From Fibrobacter sp. (GTDB lineage Bacteria > Fibrobacterota > Fibrobacteria > Fibrobacterales > Fibrobacteraceae), in assembly GCA_017503015.1 (NCBI GenBank), contig JAFVTX010000002.1, forward strand, positions 1-64,000: DNA of 64,000 nt, given 5' to 3'. Each line of letters begins with the position of its first letter. Positions within the stretch are counted from its first letter, which is position 1. Of this stretch, positions 8,252 through 16,734 are shown one piece after another. The notes under the pieces are model-generated. The model was not told the origin of the DNA. It saw only the letters and a list, made by a program, of their open reading frames with translations, and made no database searches. The position numbers were made by a program, and so were the translations under genes.

Positions 8252-9820
8252 ATGAACGTTACGATGCAAGAGGTAATGAAAGAGTCCGGCGTGGCATTCG
8301 GTACCAGCGGTGCCCGCGGACTTGTGACCGCCATGACGGACCGGGTGTGCTATGTGTATGCCCGCTCCTTTATCAAGTACTGTGAAGCAAGTTACAAGTG
8401 CGAGCACACCATCGCCATTGCAGGCGACCTGCGGCCCAGTACCGAACGGATTTTGAAAGCCCTTGTAAAGGCGGGCGAGGACAGCTCCTGGAAGGTGGTC
8501 TATTGCGGTCGTATCCCGAGCCCGGCCATTGCACTGTATGGTATCGACAAGAAGCTCCCCACCATCATGGTGACGGGGAGCCACATTCCTGCAGACCGTA
8601 ACGGCATCAAGTTTAACCACCCCCAGGGCGAAATCACCAAGAAAGACGAGCAGGGAATCGTTTCCCAGTCCGTTGATTTTGACGAATCGATTTTCGATGC
8701 GGCAGGCATGCTGAAATCGGCGCCGGAGCTGCCGACGGTTGAAGCCGAGGCCGAAGAAAATTACCTGAAACGCTACCCTGCGTTTTTCGGGAGCAAGGCC
8801 CTTTCGGGGCTTACCATCGGGGTCTATCAGCATTCTGCTGTGGGTCGCGACATCGTGGTGAAGGTTCTGGAAAGCCTGGGCGCTACCGTAAAGCCCTTCG
8901 CCAGGAGCGAGACGTTTATTCCGGTAGATACCGAAGCCATCCGTAAAGAAGACGAAGAACTGGCTCGGGATTTTGCCCATAAGGATTTTGTGGACGCCAT
9001 CTTCAGTACCGACGGGGATTCTGACCGGCCGCTTTTGGCGGACGATACCGGCATGTGGCTCAGGGGCGACGTGCTGGGCATCCTCGCTGCCCAGGCGCTG
9101 GGTATCCAGCGCATTGCAACTCCCGTGAGTTGCAACACGTCGCTTGAAAAGTCGGGCAGCTTCGAAAAGATTTGCCGTACCCGCATAGGCAGCCCCTACG
9201 TGATCGCCGGCATGGAAAGCCTGGTGGACAGTGCCGACCCTGCCGTAAGTGTCGCCGGTTACGAGGCCAACGGAGGGTTCTTGCTGCAGACGGATTTGAC
9301 CCGTGAATTTGCGGAACATGACAGCAGCGGTAACGAGACGCGGGTGACCCGCACCCTGCCGGCACTCCCCACCCGTGACGCCCTGCTCCCCATGCTTGCC
9401 GTGATGGTGCGTGTCCGGGAAGAGCGGATGTGCGTGGTGGACCTGCTGAAAAAACTCCCCAAGCGCTTTACGCTCAGTGACCGCCTCAAGGAATTCCCGA
9501 CGGAAACCTCTAAGGCAAAGCTAGCCGAAATCCGCGAGCAGAAACTGGGCAAGAAACTTTTTGGCGCCCTTACGGCAAAGCCTAGCCGTTTTGCAAAGCC
9601 CGATGCCAATGGCAACATGCCCGCACCCTTCCACGGCGATATCGTCTCCATCGACGAGACCGACGGCTACCGCATGGAATTCGATTCTGGAGACATCGTG
9701 CACCTGCGGCCCAGCGGAAACGCTCCGGAATTTCGCTGCTACGTAGAAACCGGCGATAAGGAGCGCTCCGCGGAACTCCTCGCCGGTTGCATGAAGATTA
9801 TGGAAGGCTGGCGGAAATAA
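8252..9820 (+). CDS. Phosphohexomutase (phosphomannomutase/phosphoglucomutase family)
   Basis: The 522-residue protein has the four alpha-D-phosphohexomutase signatures in order: N-terminal GTSGARGLV, the active-site serine in TGSHIPADRNGIKF, the metal-binding DGDSDR loop in FSTDGDSDRPLL, the sugar-binding EANGG loop in YEANGGFLL, and the phosphate-binding RPSGNAPEFR near the C-terminus. It interconverts hexose 1- and 6-phosphates; glucose versus mannose specificity cannot be read from the sequence. It has a good ATG start and converges on the lipoprotein operon. Confidence 0.9.
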   Translation: MNVTMQEVMKESGVAFGTSGARGLVTAMTDRVCYVYARSFIKYCEASYKCEHTIAIAGDLRPSTERILKALVKAGEDSSWKVVYCGRIPSPAIALYGIDKKLPTIMVTGSHIPADRNGIKFNHPQGEITKKDEQGIVSQSVDFDESIFDAAGMLKSAPELPTVEAEAEENYLKRYPAFFGSKALSGLTIGVYQHSAVGRDIVVKVLESLGATVKPFARSETFIPVDTEAIRKEDEELARDFAHKDFVDAIFSTDGDSDRPLLADDTGMWLRGDVLGILAAQALGIQRIATPVSCNTSLEKSGSFEKICRTRIGSPYVIAGMESLVDSADPAVSVAGYEANGGFLLQTDLTREFAEHDSSGNETRVTRTLPALPTRDALLPMLAVMVRVREERMCVVDLLKKLPKRFTLSDRLKEFPTETSKAKLAEIREQKLGKKLFGALTAKPSRFAKPDANGNMPAPFHGDIVSIDETDGYRMEFDSGDIVHLRPSGNAPEFRCYVETGDKERSAELLAGCMKIMEGWRK

Positions 9821-9829
9821 TTTGGAAGG

Positions 9830-10627
9830 TTAGTTTCCTGTTGGGACAGGAGGCATGACAACGCCATATTTTCCGTTATTGCATTGATACATGCAGTCGG
9901 CAGCACTGCTCCAGACGCTTATGGTAAGTTGTGCGACCTTTCCGTTTTCTTTACTGCAGCTAAACCCGTTGATGGGGTGTGTTCCGCAGCTATAGTTGGG
10001 CCGCTGGCAGTTGCTCCCGGGAGGGCATTTGTCGATGGTACTTTTATATTTCCAATAGCCTTCGTTGCAGATAAGGTTTATTTCATTGACGGTCATTTCA
10101 TCGCCTGATGGAGTGCAGTTGTCTCCGATGATGGCGAGCCTCCACCCATTATTGCGGCATACGGCATAAGCGCCTGTTTCGCAGTCCTTGACCGTGTCAT
10201 AGTCTTGGCAGGTGCCTCCGTCTACATCGGAAACGTGCTTGCAAGTTTCTTCTGTGCTGGAGCTGCTATTGACGCAATACTCCGTCAATCCCTTGTTGCA
10301 AAGTTGTGTTGCGGAGTAGCATTCTAGGGTGAGGGCTTGGCAGGTTACGGCCAAAGACGAACTGGAATTGTCGTCAAGGGATGCCGATGAACCGCCTTCG
10401 GTTGCCGAACTTTCTGCGGTTGCGGAACTGTTGACTGTTGCCGAGCTTTCTGCTGTTGCGGAGCTCTCGATGTTGTCAGAGCTATCGCCACCGTTGCTTT
10501 CAGAGGAGTTTTCCTCGATGTCCGGCCCGTTGACGCTAGCGCTGCTGCTGTCGTCGCAGGCCGTAAGCGTAAAGGTCAGTGCTGCTGCGGCAAACCCGCA
10601 AGCGATTTTTAAAAGACGTTGTTTCAT
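9830..10627 (-). CDS. Serine-rich lipoprotein, third of a cluster
   Basis: A 265-residue precursor with a signal peptide ending in LTAC (lipobox, Cys24), then a low-complexity spacer of SSATAESSATV-like repeats to about residue 95. A cysteine-rich C-terminal region follows (CQALTLECYS, CNKGLTEYC, CPPGSNC and others). It resembles the next gene upstream, probably a paralogue. It is the last gene of the TIGR02147-lipoprotein operon, 15 bases downstream of its neighbour. Probably a surface lipoprotein; no function assigned. Confidence 0.8.
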   Translation of the reverse strand: MKQRLLKIACGFAAAALTFTLTACDDSSSASVNGPDIEENSSESNGGDSSDNIESSATAESSATVNSSATAESSATEGGSSASLDDNSSSSLAVTCQALTLECYSATQLCNKGLTEYCVNSSSSTEETCKHVSDVDGGTCQDYDTVKDCETGAYAVCRNNGWRLAIIGDNCTPSGDEMTVNEINLICNEGYWKYKSTIDKCPPGSNCQRPNYSCGTHPINGFSCSKENGKVAQLTISVWSSAADCMYQCNNGKYGVVMPPVPTGN

Positions 10628-10642
10628 GGCGAGTTTCCTTTT

Positions 10643-11581
10643 TTAAAGTCTGGTCCAAACGTTGTTGATGCACTGGTAATTGTAGCTTTCGACGGTCATC
10701 TGTTCACCCTCGTTTGTGCAGGGGGCTCCATCGGGCAATATTCCATGGTCGTCGCTCTTGTTGTTGCCGCAATCCATCATGGGGTCGCATTGTTGGACAA
10801 ATTCTTCCCATTTGCCACTTTGGTTGCAGGAATAGCGTATTTGATCGCTTGGGTAATCATCTTCTGGATCATTGTAGGTATAGAGCCATCTCATGGGGTC
10901 TTTGCCATAACTGCAGGATTCGTTTAGCCAATCGGTTTTGAGGCAGTATTTCTTGAGTTTTGTTTTCAGACATAGAGTGTAGTCATCGTATCCGCAGTAG
11001 GGTTTGGTGGGGTCACAGTCATTCGTCACGAACCAGCGATTGCTAACGCACATATAGGTGGTTGTGTTGTCGCTGCAATCAGTCATGAGAGTGAAGTCGT
11101 TTTCGTCGCAGTTCCACCTGTCGTTCCCATCGATACCGGAAATATTGGCACAGCTTTCGGCAACCTGCCAAGTACCGCCTTTACAGACGTAGTCGAGGTT
11201 TGTTGCGCAGTCGAAAGCCTTGGTACCATCCATGCAGGGGGTCATGGCGCAGCCTTGTGTTATGAGGCATTCGTTGTCCGTAATGTGGGAGCAGGTTTCT
11301 ACGGAGTTAGAGCTAAGTTCCGCGGAGGAGGAACTAGTGCCCGTGGATGTTGAAGAGCCTCCCTCTTGACTCGTTGAGGAATTGCCATTTTGGCTTGTGG
11401 CAGATTTCTCGTTGCTATCGGCGGAGTCTCCGGTTGTCTCGGAGCTGGTGACGGTCTCGCTAGAAAGCCCATCCAGGTCATCGCTCGAGGGCCCGCTACT
11501 ACTGTCGTCGCAGGCGACAAGCGCAAAGGCGAGTGCCGCCGCGGCAAGTCCGCAACTAAATTTCGTGAATTTCAGTTTCAT
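10643..11581 (-). CDS. Serine-rich lipoprotein, second of a cluster
   Basis: A 312-residue precursor. The signal is almost the same as in the following gene (GLAAAALAFALVAC), with lipobox VAC and then CDDSSSGPSSDD. A Ser/Thr spacer runs to about residue 95. The rest is cysteine-rich, with repeated units of the form C...Y.C.....W (for example TTYMCVSNRWFV and IRYSCNQSGKWEEF), which look like tandem small disulfide modules. It belongs to the same operon as its neighbours. Function unknown. Confidence 0.8.
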   Translation of the reverse strand: MKLKFTKFSCGLAAAALAFALVACDDSSSGPSSDDLDGLSSETVTSSETTGDSADSNEKSATSQNGNSSTSQEGGSSTSTGTSSSSAELSSNSVETCSHITDNECLITQGCAMTPCMDGTKAFDCATNLDYVCKGGTWQVAESCANISGIDGNDRWNCDENDFTLMTDCSDNTTTYMCVSNRWFVTNDCDPTKPYCGYDDYTLCLKTKLKKYCLKTDWLNESCSYGKDPMRWLYTYNDPEDDYPSDQIRYSCNQSGKWEEFVQQCDPMMDCGNNKSDDHGILPDGAPCTNEGEQMTVESYNYQCINNVWTRL

Positions 11582-11596
11582 ATCGTTGCTCCTTTT

Positions 11597-12448
11597 TTAG
11601 TACTGTCTATTTGCCCACCCCGTACTAAAGTCCAGGTCGATGCATTTGCCTGACGGTTTTTCTATTGTCTTCGTTTCCTTGACGATTTCGGCTTCAAGGT
11701 TTACATTACTGCAATAAACAAACAGGAATGCATAGAGTTTTTCTTCTGTCGAATAGCTGCAGCCCTCCATTTCTACGACGGTAACCGTCATGGAGTTTGC
11801 ACTGACCGCAGTCAAGACGTTTGGCCTTCCGTCGCCTGCGACCACCAGTACATAGGCACCATAATCTTCAGCACCGTCGGCGCTGCAGGTTCCACCGGCC
11901 TTGAGTTCTTCGATTTTGTTCTGGATTGATTTCATCCCTTCTATTTTCTCGTCGGGAAGCTTGTAGATTCCGGGCTTATCGAAGTTCAACGAGGAACTGT
12001 TGTTGTCGCCTTCGCTGGTTGAAGGAGCCGTATCGGTCTTGTTCCGGACAACCGTTGCCGCGAGGACAGAATTGTCGTAATGGAGGTCCGGGATTCCGTA
12101 CTGGACAATAAAGCTGTTGGGATCTTTGCCGGAAACGGGAGTGGATTCGCTATGAGTAGGGCTGGAATCGTTTTCTGCACCGGAGGAGCTCTGCTCTACA
12201 GTGTTACTGGAACTTTCCACGCCGGGAGAAACCATCAGGGAACTGGAAGAAAGTTCCGCCTTGTTGGGGCTTTCGGAACTAGAGGACGGATTTTCGGAAG
12301 CGGAGGATACCGACCCTTGACCTTCGGCCATTTCATTAGTTTCTTCGGCGGTACCAGCAAGACCGCTCGTGGAATCGGCGCATCCTGTGCCCAAGAAGGC
12401 CACAAGGAAAAATAGCGCGAATAAATACAAGAGGAATGGCTTATTCAT
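11597..12448 (-). CDS. Serine-rich lipoprotein, first of a cluster
   Basis: A 283-residue precursor with hydrophobic signal and lipobox LGTGC (Cys23). A Ser/Glu spacer with SSSSES and SSSS blocks runs to about residue 100. The C-terminal part is globular, from PNSFIVQYGIPDLHYDNS to the end, with few cysteines. Its ATG lies inside the last codons of the TIGR02147 gene (8-base overlap), implying translational coupling, so the two products are probably needed together. No domain recognised. Confidence 0.78.
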   Translation of the reverse strand: MNKPFLLYLFALFFLVAFLGTGCADSTSGLAGTAEETNEMAEGQGSVSSASENPSSSSESPNKAELSSSSLMVSPGVESSSNTVEQSSSGAENDSSPTHSESTPVSGKDPNSFIVQYGIPDLHYDNSVLAATVVRNKTDTAPSTSEGDNNSSSLNFDKPGIYKLPDEKIEGMKSIQNKIEELKAGGTCSADGAEDYGAYVLVVAGDGRPNVLTAVSANSMTVTVVEMEGCSYSTEEKLYAFLFVYCSNVNLEAEIVKETKTIEKPSGKCIDLDFSTGWANRQY

Positions 12449-13271
12449 TTTCGCACTCCTTCACGTTTTTGGTCAAGGGGAAGAGCTGGAGGTTCAGGCG
12501 GTACACCTGGTCGATGTTTTTGTCGTCAGCGGCGATGGCGATAATTTGGCGGCGGCATTCGTCCAGCACCTTCACGATGCGTTCGTAACTTTCGCGGGAC
12601 ACTCCCATGGTCACTCCGCTGAAGTTGCGCTGTTCAACAGGCAAATCCAACGCAGGGGTAGCAAGCTTGGACATCTGGCGGTGCATTCCCCTGAGTGCAA
12701 GCCGCGTGGCGTCCGGCGTTCCTGTGATGGATGATTCTGCCTGCACGAAAGCGCTGTCCCCTGCCTTCTTCAGGAGACCCGCCTTCGTGAGGAAGTTCAG
12801 ACTCTGCTGGACTTCTGCCGCGGTCATTTCGGGGTAGCATTTCTTGGCGATTTCGCCCGGAGTGGCGCCCGGCATCAGGGGCGCAAGTTCACGTACAACG
12901 GGGTTCTGCCAGGAATCGTAAAACTCGAACAGGTCGCCTTCTAGCACGCGGACCTTGTGGATCTTGGCAATGGCGAGCATATTTTCGTAGGCGGCCTTCT
13001 TTTTTTCTTCGGTGGCGGCCTGGCCGAATTCCACCATGGCGCGGAAATATTCCATCTCGAAACCCACGAGACCCATGGCGGCCCCCGTGCGTTCCACGCC
13101 GATACGGGAGAGCTTGCTCTTGCCGTCGCAGACTACCTTCATGTAAGAAGACGAGGAGAATCCCGCTATCTTGGAGAACTCGCGCCACGAAAAAACGGAA
13201 CGGCGCTTGCGCTCCTCGTAGTAATCCAGCATGTACTGGCGGAAATCGGAATATTCGACTATCGGTTTCAT
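12441..13271 (-). CDS. TIGR02147-family protein (Fibrobacter paralogous family, DUF4423-like)
   Basis: This 276-residue protein starts at MKPIVEYSDFR. An upstream in-frame start would add ten hydrophobic residues and is rejected, because family members begin with this Y-x-DFRxYxxDYYEERK pattern. The N-terminal part has a helix-turn-helix look (SWREFSKIAGFSSSSYMKVVCDGKSKLS), and the middle holds a winged-helix-like PGEIAKKCYPEMTAAEVQQSLNFLTKAGLLKK. The family is known from many paralogues in F. succinogenes without assigned function; a transcription regulator is likely. It is the head of an operon with three lipoproteins, overlapping the first by 8 bases. Confidence 0.85.
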   Translation of the reverse strand: MKPIVEYSDFRQYMLDYYEERKRRSVFSWREFSKIAGFSSSSYMKVVCDGKSKLSRIGVERTGAAMGLVGFEMEYFRAMVEFGQAATEEKKKAAYENMLAIAKIHKVRVLEGDLFEFYDSWQNPVVRELAPLMPGATPGEIAKKCYPEMTAAEVQQSLNFLTKAGLLKKAGDSAFVQAESSITGTPDATRLALRGMHRQMSKLATPALDLPVEQRNFSGVTMGVSRESYERIVKVLDECRRQIIAIAADDKNIDQVYRLNLQLFPLTKNVKECENE

Positions 13272-13726
13272 CGTAAATAAATATACGACTATTTCCCCCA
13301 AAAGTCAATAGCCTATGCAACAAAAATGCTTATTTTGAATAAAAATACGAAAAATTTACATAATTTTCTAAAATATTTTCGTATATAGAACACTTTGTTT
13401 CATATACTGTTGCATAAAGAAGGAGCGATGAAGTATTTGCTAAGTACGGAGATGATAGGGGATCCCCGCCTTGGTTCGACGCAGCTCACCACAGGTCGCG
13501 GGGATGACAAAGAATGGTCGCGAGGATGACGAAAAGGAATATAGAAGGGGGTTTTAGGGGGCGATGCCCCCTAGGGGAGGGGGTGATGGAAGACGCGGCG
13601 AGATGGCGGCTCGTGGGCCGCCATGACGACGGGGCTGCAATCAGGGGGAGGCTTCCCCCACCAAGGTAAAACAAAAAAAAGAACCGCAGCGTTTGTCGCG
13701 GTTCTTTGAGGTTTCATTGGGGACTC
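13272..13726. other. Intergenic region upstream of the TIGR02147 operon
   Basis: The left part is AT-rich and holds a perfect 9-base inverted repeat, TATGCAACA (13314-13322) and TGTTGCATA (13408-13416). Between the arms lies an AT-rich imperfect palindrome around 13350. Just to the right is GAAGGAGCG followed by ATG at 13428 on the plus strand, opening a 33-codon reading frame that runs into repeat DNA. From about 13460 the text is GC-rich repeat debris (GGGGATCCCCGCC, GGGGCGATGCCCCC). Confidence 0.5.
13666..13707 (-). terminator. Intrinsic terminator of the Fe-alcohol dehydrogenase gene
   Basis: On the minus strand AAAGAACCGC pairs with GCGGTTCTTT, followed by TTTTTGTTTT. Confidence 0.88.
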
Positions 13727-14887
13727 TTACAGCGCGAGTTTCAAGATGTCCTTGATGGCGGCAGCGTCTAGCGGCACGTAGTGGCCGACCTTGCCGTTGC
13801 GTGTAGCGCGGGCAGCCATGGAGTCGAAATCCCTGTCGTCGATTTTCAGCTCTGCAAGGGTTGTGGCCAAGTGCAGTTTCTTGAAGAATGCCGTCAGTTT
13901 TTCGGACAGGATGTAGGCCCGTTCTGTTTCGCTGTAGTTGAAGGTATCCACACCGAACAGGCGGCTTGCGAGGAGGGCGAGCCTCCAGGGCTTCTGCACC
14001 GCCATGTACTTTGTCCAGGCCACAGTCACCACGGCCATGCCTTCTCCATGGGTGATGTTGTACTGAGCCGAAAGTTCATGTTCAATTCGGTGCGAGCCCC
14101 AGTCGGCGCGGCGACCTGCATCCAAGAACCCGCCGTGAGCCACACTTGCAAGCCACTGGATTTCTCCACGGGCATTCACGTCTTTCTGGTTGGCAATCAG
14201 TTTGTCCGCGTTCACGAACAGAGACCTGATTGCTCCCTCAATCAGGTAATCTGTCGTGTCGGAATTCTTTTCGTCCGAGAAATAGCGTTCCAACAAGTGC
14301 GAAAGTACGTCCGCGATGCCTACAAAAGTCTGGTACGCCGGCAGGCCCACCGTGTATTTCGGGTTCATGATGGCGAACTTCGGGATGATGCGGTCGTCTT
14401 CGAAGCCCAGCTTCCACTGCCCGCTAGAAAGGATGGCCGCGTTGGATGTCTCGGAACCGCTGGATGCCGTCGTGGCGATGACGCCTACCGGTAATACCTT
14501 TTCGGGTGAAATTCCCCTCTCGAAGAAATCCCACACGTCCCCTTCGTAAGGTATTCCAAGCGCCACCGCCTTTGCGGTATCTATGGAACTTCCGCCGCCT
14601 ACGGCCAGAACGAAGTCCACCTGGTTTTGTTTGCCTTGCTTTACCAGCTCGCGAACAAGGTCAATGGACGGGTTCGGCACCACGTTTCCGTTTTCGGAAA
14701 AGCGAATGCCCAGTTCGGCGACGGCGTCCTTGATGACATCGTAAATGCCGAGGGTCTTGATAAAGTCGCCGCTGTAAACGAGTTGGAGCGACTTTACGCC
14801 GTGTGCGGCCAAAAGCGATTTCAGTTTCTGTTCGCTGTGTTCGCCAAAGACAATTTTTGCAGGGTTGTAGTATTCAAAATCAATCAT
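13727..14887 (-). CDS. Iron-containing alcohol dehydrogenase (butanol dehydrogenase-like)
   Basis: The 386-residue NAD(P)-dependent group III dehydrogenase begins MIDFEYYNPAKIVFGE. It shows the cofactor motif VGGGSSIDTAKAVA, the ATTASSGSETSNAAI segment, and metal-ligand histidines in the helical C-terminal half (DVLSHLLERYF, GSHRIEHELSAQYNITHGEGMA). Substrate is probably an aldehyde or alcohol of fermentation. The start at 14887 is preceded by TTGTACGGAG, seven bases from the ATG, the same ribosome-site sequence found in three sulfur genes (see findings). An in-frame start nine codons upstream lacks such a site. Confidence 0.88.
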   Translation of the reverse strand: MIDFEYYNPAKIVFGEHSEQKLKSLLAAHGVKSLQLVYSGDFIKTLGIYDVIKDAVAELGIRFSENGNVVPNPSIDLVRELVKQGKQNQVDFVLAVGGGSSIDTAKAVALGIPYEGDVWDFFERGISPEKVLPVGVIATTASSGSETSNAAILSSGQWKLGFEDDRIIPKFAIMNPKYTVGLPAYQTFVGIADVLSHLLERYFSDEKNSDTTDYLIEGAIRSLFVNADKLIANQKDVNARGEIQWLASVAHGGFLDAGRRADWGSHRIEHELSAQYNITHGEGMAVVTVAWTKYMAVQKPWRLALLASRLFGVDTFNYSETERAYILSEKLTAFFKKLHLATTLAELKIDDRDFDSMAARATRNGKVGHYVPLDAAAIKDILKLAL

Positions 14888-14908
14888 TGTATTCTCCGTA
14901 CAAAAAAG

Positions 14909-15022
14909 TGTCATCCTGAGCGGAGCGTAAGCGAAGTCGAAGGATCCAAATCAGCGGTTTTTTCCTAATGGTGGAAATACCGCTGGACTGGATGCTTCCT
15001 GGCCTACGCCCGTCAGCATGAC
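14909..15022. repeat. Long imperfect palindromic repeat, second copy
   Basis: It has the same ends as 4384-4491: GTCATCCTGAGCGGAGCG...GAAGGATCCA on the left, CTGGATGCTTCCTGG...CAGCATGAC on the right, with an unrelated middle. Confidence 0.7.
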
Positions 15023-15059
15023 ATTACTTAAAACTGACCTCTCATAGCTCACGACACGT

Positions 15060-16343
15060 TTAGATTGCCGCGAAGCCGTTTTCCAGGTCGGCGATGATGT
15101 CTTCGTAGTGTTCCGTACCGATAGACACGCGGATGGTTGCCGGAGTGATTTCGGCTGCGGCCAGTTCCTCTGGAGTGAGCTCCGAATGCGTGGTGGTGTA
15201 CGGGTGGATCACGAGGCTCTTCACGTCGGCAACGTTTGCAAGCAGGCTGAAGATTTTCAAGCTGTCGATGAACTTGAAGGCTTCGGCCTGGCCGCCCTTG
15301 ATGTCGAAGGTGAAAATGGAACCGCCACCGTTGGGGAAATACTTCTGGTAAAGTTCATGGTCCGGATGGTTCGGCAGGCTCGGGTGGCTCACGCGGGTAA
15401 CCTTCGGGTGCTTTACCAGGTACTCGATGACCTTCTTGGTGTTTTCTACATGGCGGTCCAGGCGGAGCGATAGGGTTTCTACACCCTGCAGCAGCAGGAA
15501 CGCGTTGAACGGAGAAATGGCAGCGCCTTCGTCGCGCAAGAGAATCGTGCGGATGTAGATGGCATAGGCTGCAGCGCCCGTGGCCACGAAAGGAATGCCG
15601 TAGCTCGGGTTCTTTTCGGTAAACTGCGGGAACTTGCCACTGGCCGCCCAGTCGAACTTGCCGCTGTCTACGATGATGCCGCCGAGGGTCGTTCCATGGC
15701 CGCCGATAAACTTGGTGGCAGAATGCACAACCACGTCGGCACCGTGTTCGATGGGGCGAATCAGGTAGGGCGTACCGAAGGTGTTGTCGATGACCAGCGG
15801 AATCTTGTTCTTGTGGGCAATCTGGGCAATGGCGTCGATATCCGGGATGTCGGAATGGGGGTTGCCGAGAGTCTCAATAAAGATGAGTTTCGTATTTTCC
15901 TTGACGGCGGACTCGACGCTCTTGAGATCGTGGGTATCTACAAACGTGGTCTCGATACCGAAGGTGCGGAGCGTGTGCAGCAGCAGGTTGAAAGTTCCGC
16001 CGTAAACCGTGCGCTGGGCCACCACATGGTCTCCCTTGCGGGCAAGAGCCGTGATGGCGTAAGTGATGGCTGCAGCACCAGAAGCTACAGCCAGAGCGGC
16101 AACGCCACCTTCGAGAGCGGCAACGCGTTCTTCGAGAACGCCCTGGGTGCTGTTGGTGATGCGTCCATAGACGTTACCGGCATCCTTCAGGGCAAAACGG
16201 TCCGCGGCATGCTGTGCGTTATGGAACACGTAAGAAGTGGTCTGGTAAATAGGCACCGCGCGGGAATCGGTTGCGGGGTCTGCGTGTTCCTGGCCAACGT
16301 GGAGCTGAAGAGTTTCAAAATGGAGCTTGTTCTGTGTTGTCAT
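15060..16343 (-). CDS. metY: O-acetylhomoserine sulfhydrylase (MetY)
   Basis: A 427-residue Cys/Met-metabolism PLP enzyme. It shows the QTTSYVF and [11 protein letters not shown] active-site segments, [23 protein letters not shown], and the PLP lysine in [13 protein letters not shown]. Length and the long loop after the PLP lysine match MetY rather than MetB or MetC. It would make homocysteine from O-acetylhomoserine and sulfide, free or carrier-bound. The mRNA leader carries a short reading frame, alternative hairpins, a promoter with an operator at the start site, and a distal copy of the sulfur box. A second MetY-like gene is at 30373. Confidence 0.93.
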   Translation of the reverse strand: MTTQNKLHFETLQLHVGQEHADPATDSRAVPIYQTTSYVFHNAQHAADRFALKDAGNVYGRITNSTQGVLEERVAALEGGVAALAVASGAAAITYAITALARKGDHVVAQRTVYGGTFNLLLHTLRTFGIETTFVDTHDLKSVESAVKENTKLIFIETLGNPHSDIPDIDAIAQIAHKNKIPLVIDNTFGTPYLIRPIEHGADVVVHSATKFIGGHGTTLGGIIVDSGKFDWAASGKFPQFTEKNPSYGIPFVATGAAAYAIYIRTILLRDEGAAISPFNAFLLLQGVETLSLRLDRHVENTKKVIEYLVKHPKVTRVSHPSLPNHPDHELYQKYFPNGGGSIFTFDIKGGQAEAFKFIDSLKIFSLLANVADVKSLVIHPYTTTHSELTPEELAAAEITPATIRVSIGTEHYEDIIADLENGFAAI

Positions 16344-16475
16344 GGTAAAAATTCCTTTTAGGTTGCAGCGGGCAATCGGGTCCCATGAGGACCCTTCGCT
16401 CGCTAAATTTTTTTTGAAATATCCTTAGGCTTGATTTTTCTAACCTGCAAAGCCTCAAGGACAAAAGGCTTCCGG

Positions 16476-16523
16476 CTAGTTCGTTTTCAGAATGCCTCTC
16501 GGCATTCGACATTCAGTACTCAT
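16476..16523 (-). CDS. 15-codon leader reading frame upstream of metY
   Basis: MSTECRMPRGILKTN starts with ATG after GAAGGAGCG, a good ribosome site. The frame overlaps a GAATGCC-GAGA-GGCATTC hairpin. Downstream, AGGCTT can pair either with an upstream AAGCCT or with a downstream AAGCCT (the latter extended by TCCTT/AAGGA), so mutually exclusive hairpins are possible. No T-run terminator is seen. It might be a translation-sensing leader, but with only one Cys and two Met codons the case is weaker than for metB. Confidence 0.4.
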   Translation of the reverse strand: MSTECRMPRGILKTN

Positions 16524-16569
16524 AGGCGCTCCTTCGAATGCATTGGGAATCACAAACCATTTTGTTATC

Positions 16570-16586
16570 CCTATCAATCTTGTAGG
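16570..16586 (-). promoter_or_regulatory. 17-base operator-like motif at the metY start site
   Basis: CCTACAAGATTGATAGG on the minus strand, directly after the -10. Near-identical 17-mers lie upstream of the metB-like gene (21597-21613) and srpI (25534-25550). Confidence 0.6.
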
Positions 16587-16590
16587 AAAT

Positions 16591-16619
16591 AAAATAGAAT
16601 AAGAATGTCCCTTCGTCAA
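16591..16619 (-). promoter_or_regulatory. metY promoter
   Basis: On the minus strand TTGACG (16619-16614), 17-base spacer, TATTTT (16596-16591). Confidence 0.75.
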
Positions 16620-16630
16620 GGCATAAATGC

Positions 16631-16670
16631 ATACTATTTAATTATGGTTTGTTATAGTTTTTAATTATGG
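16631..16670 (-). promoter_or_regulatory. Distal sulfur box upstream of metY
   Basis: Read on the plus strand, ATACTATTTAATTATGG followed by GTTATAGTTTTT matches the box at 21667-21706 and, more loosely, the boxes abutting seven other sulfur promoters. It starts 11 bases beyond the -35. Confidence 0.5.
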
Positions 16671-16734
16671 CCAATGCGTACAAAGGGAGATTAATATTTC
16701 TTCCATTGGATCTTCTTTTTCTACATTTCTTCGT

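Noticed and set aside
11926-12111. Short frames inside the lipoprotein cluster
   Set aside because: They are alternative frames of the Ser-rich spacers, with low-complexity translation and no start signals.
16344-16523. SAM riboswitch upstream of metY
   Set aside because: CCCGATTGCCCGCTGCAACC loosely recalls part of SAM-I, but the AAGAG start, the kink-turn and the closing helix P1 are not found.
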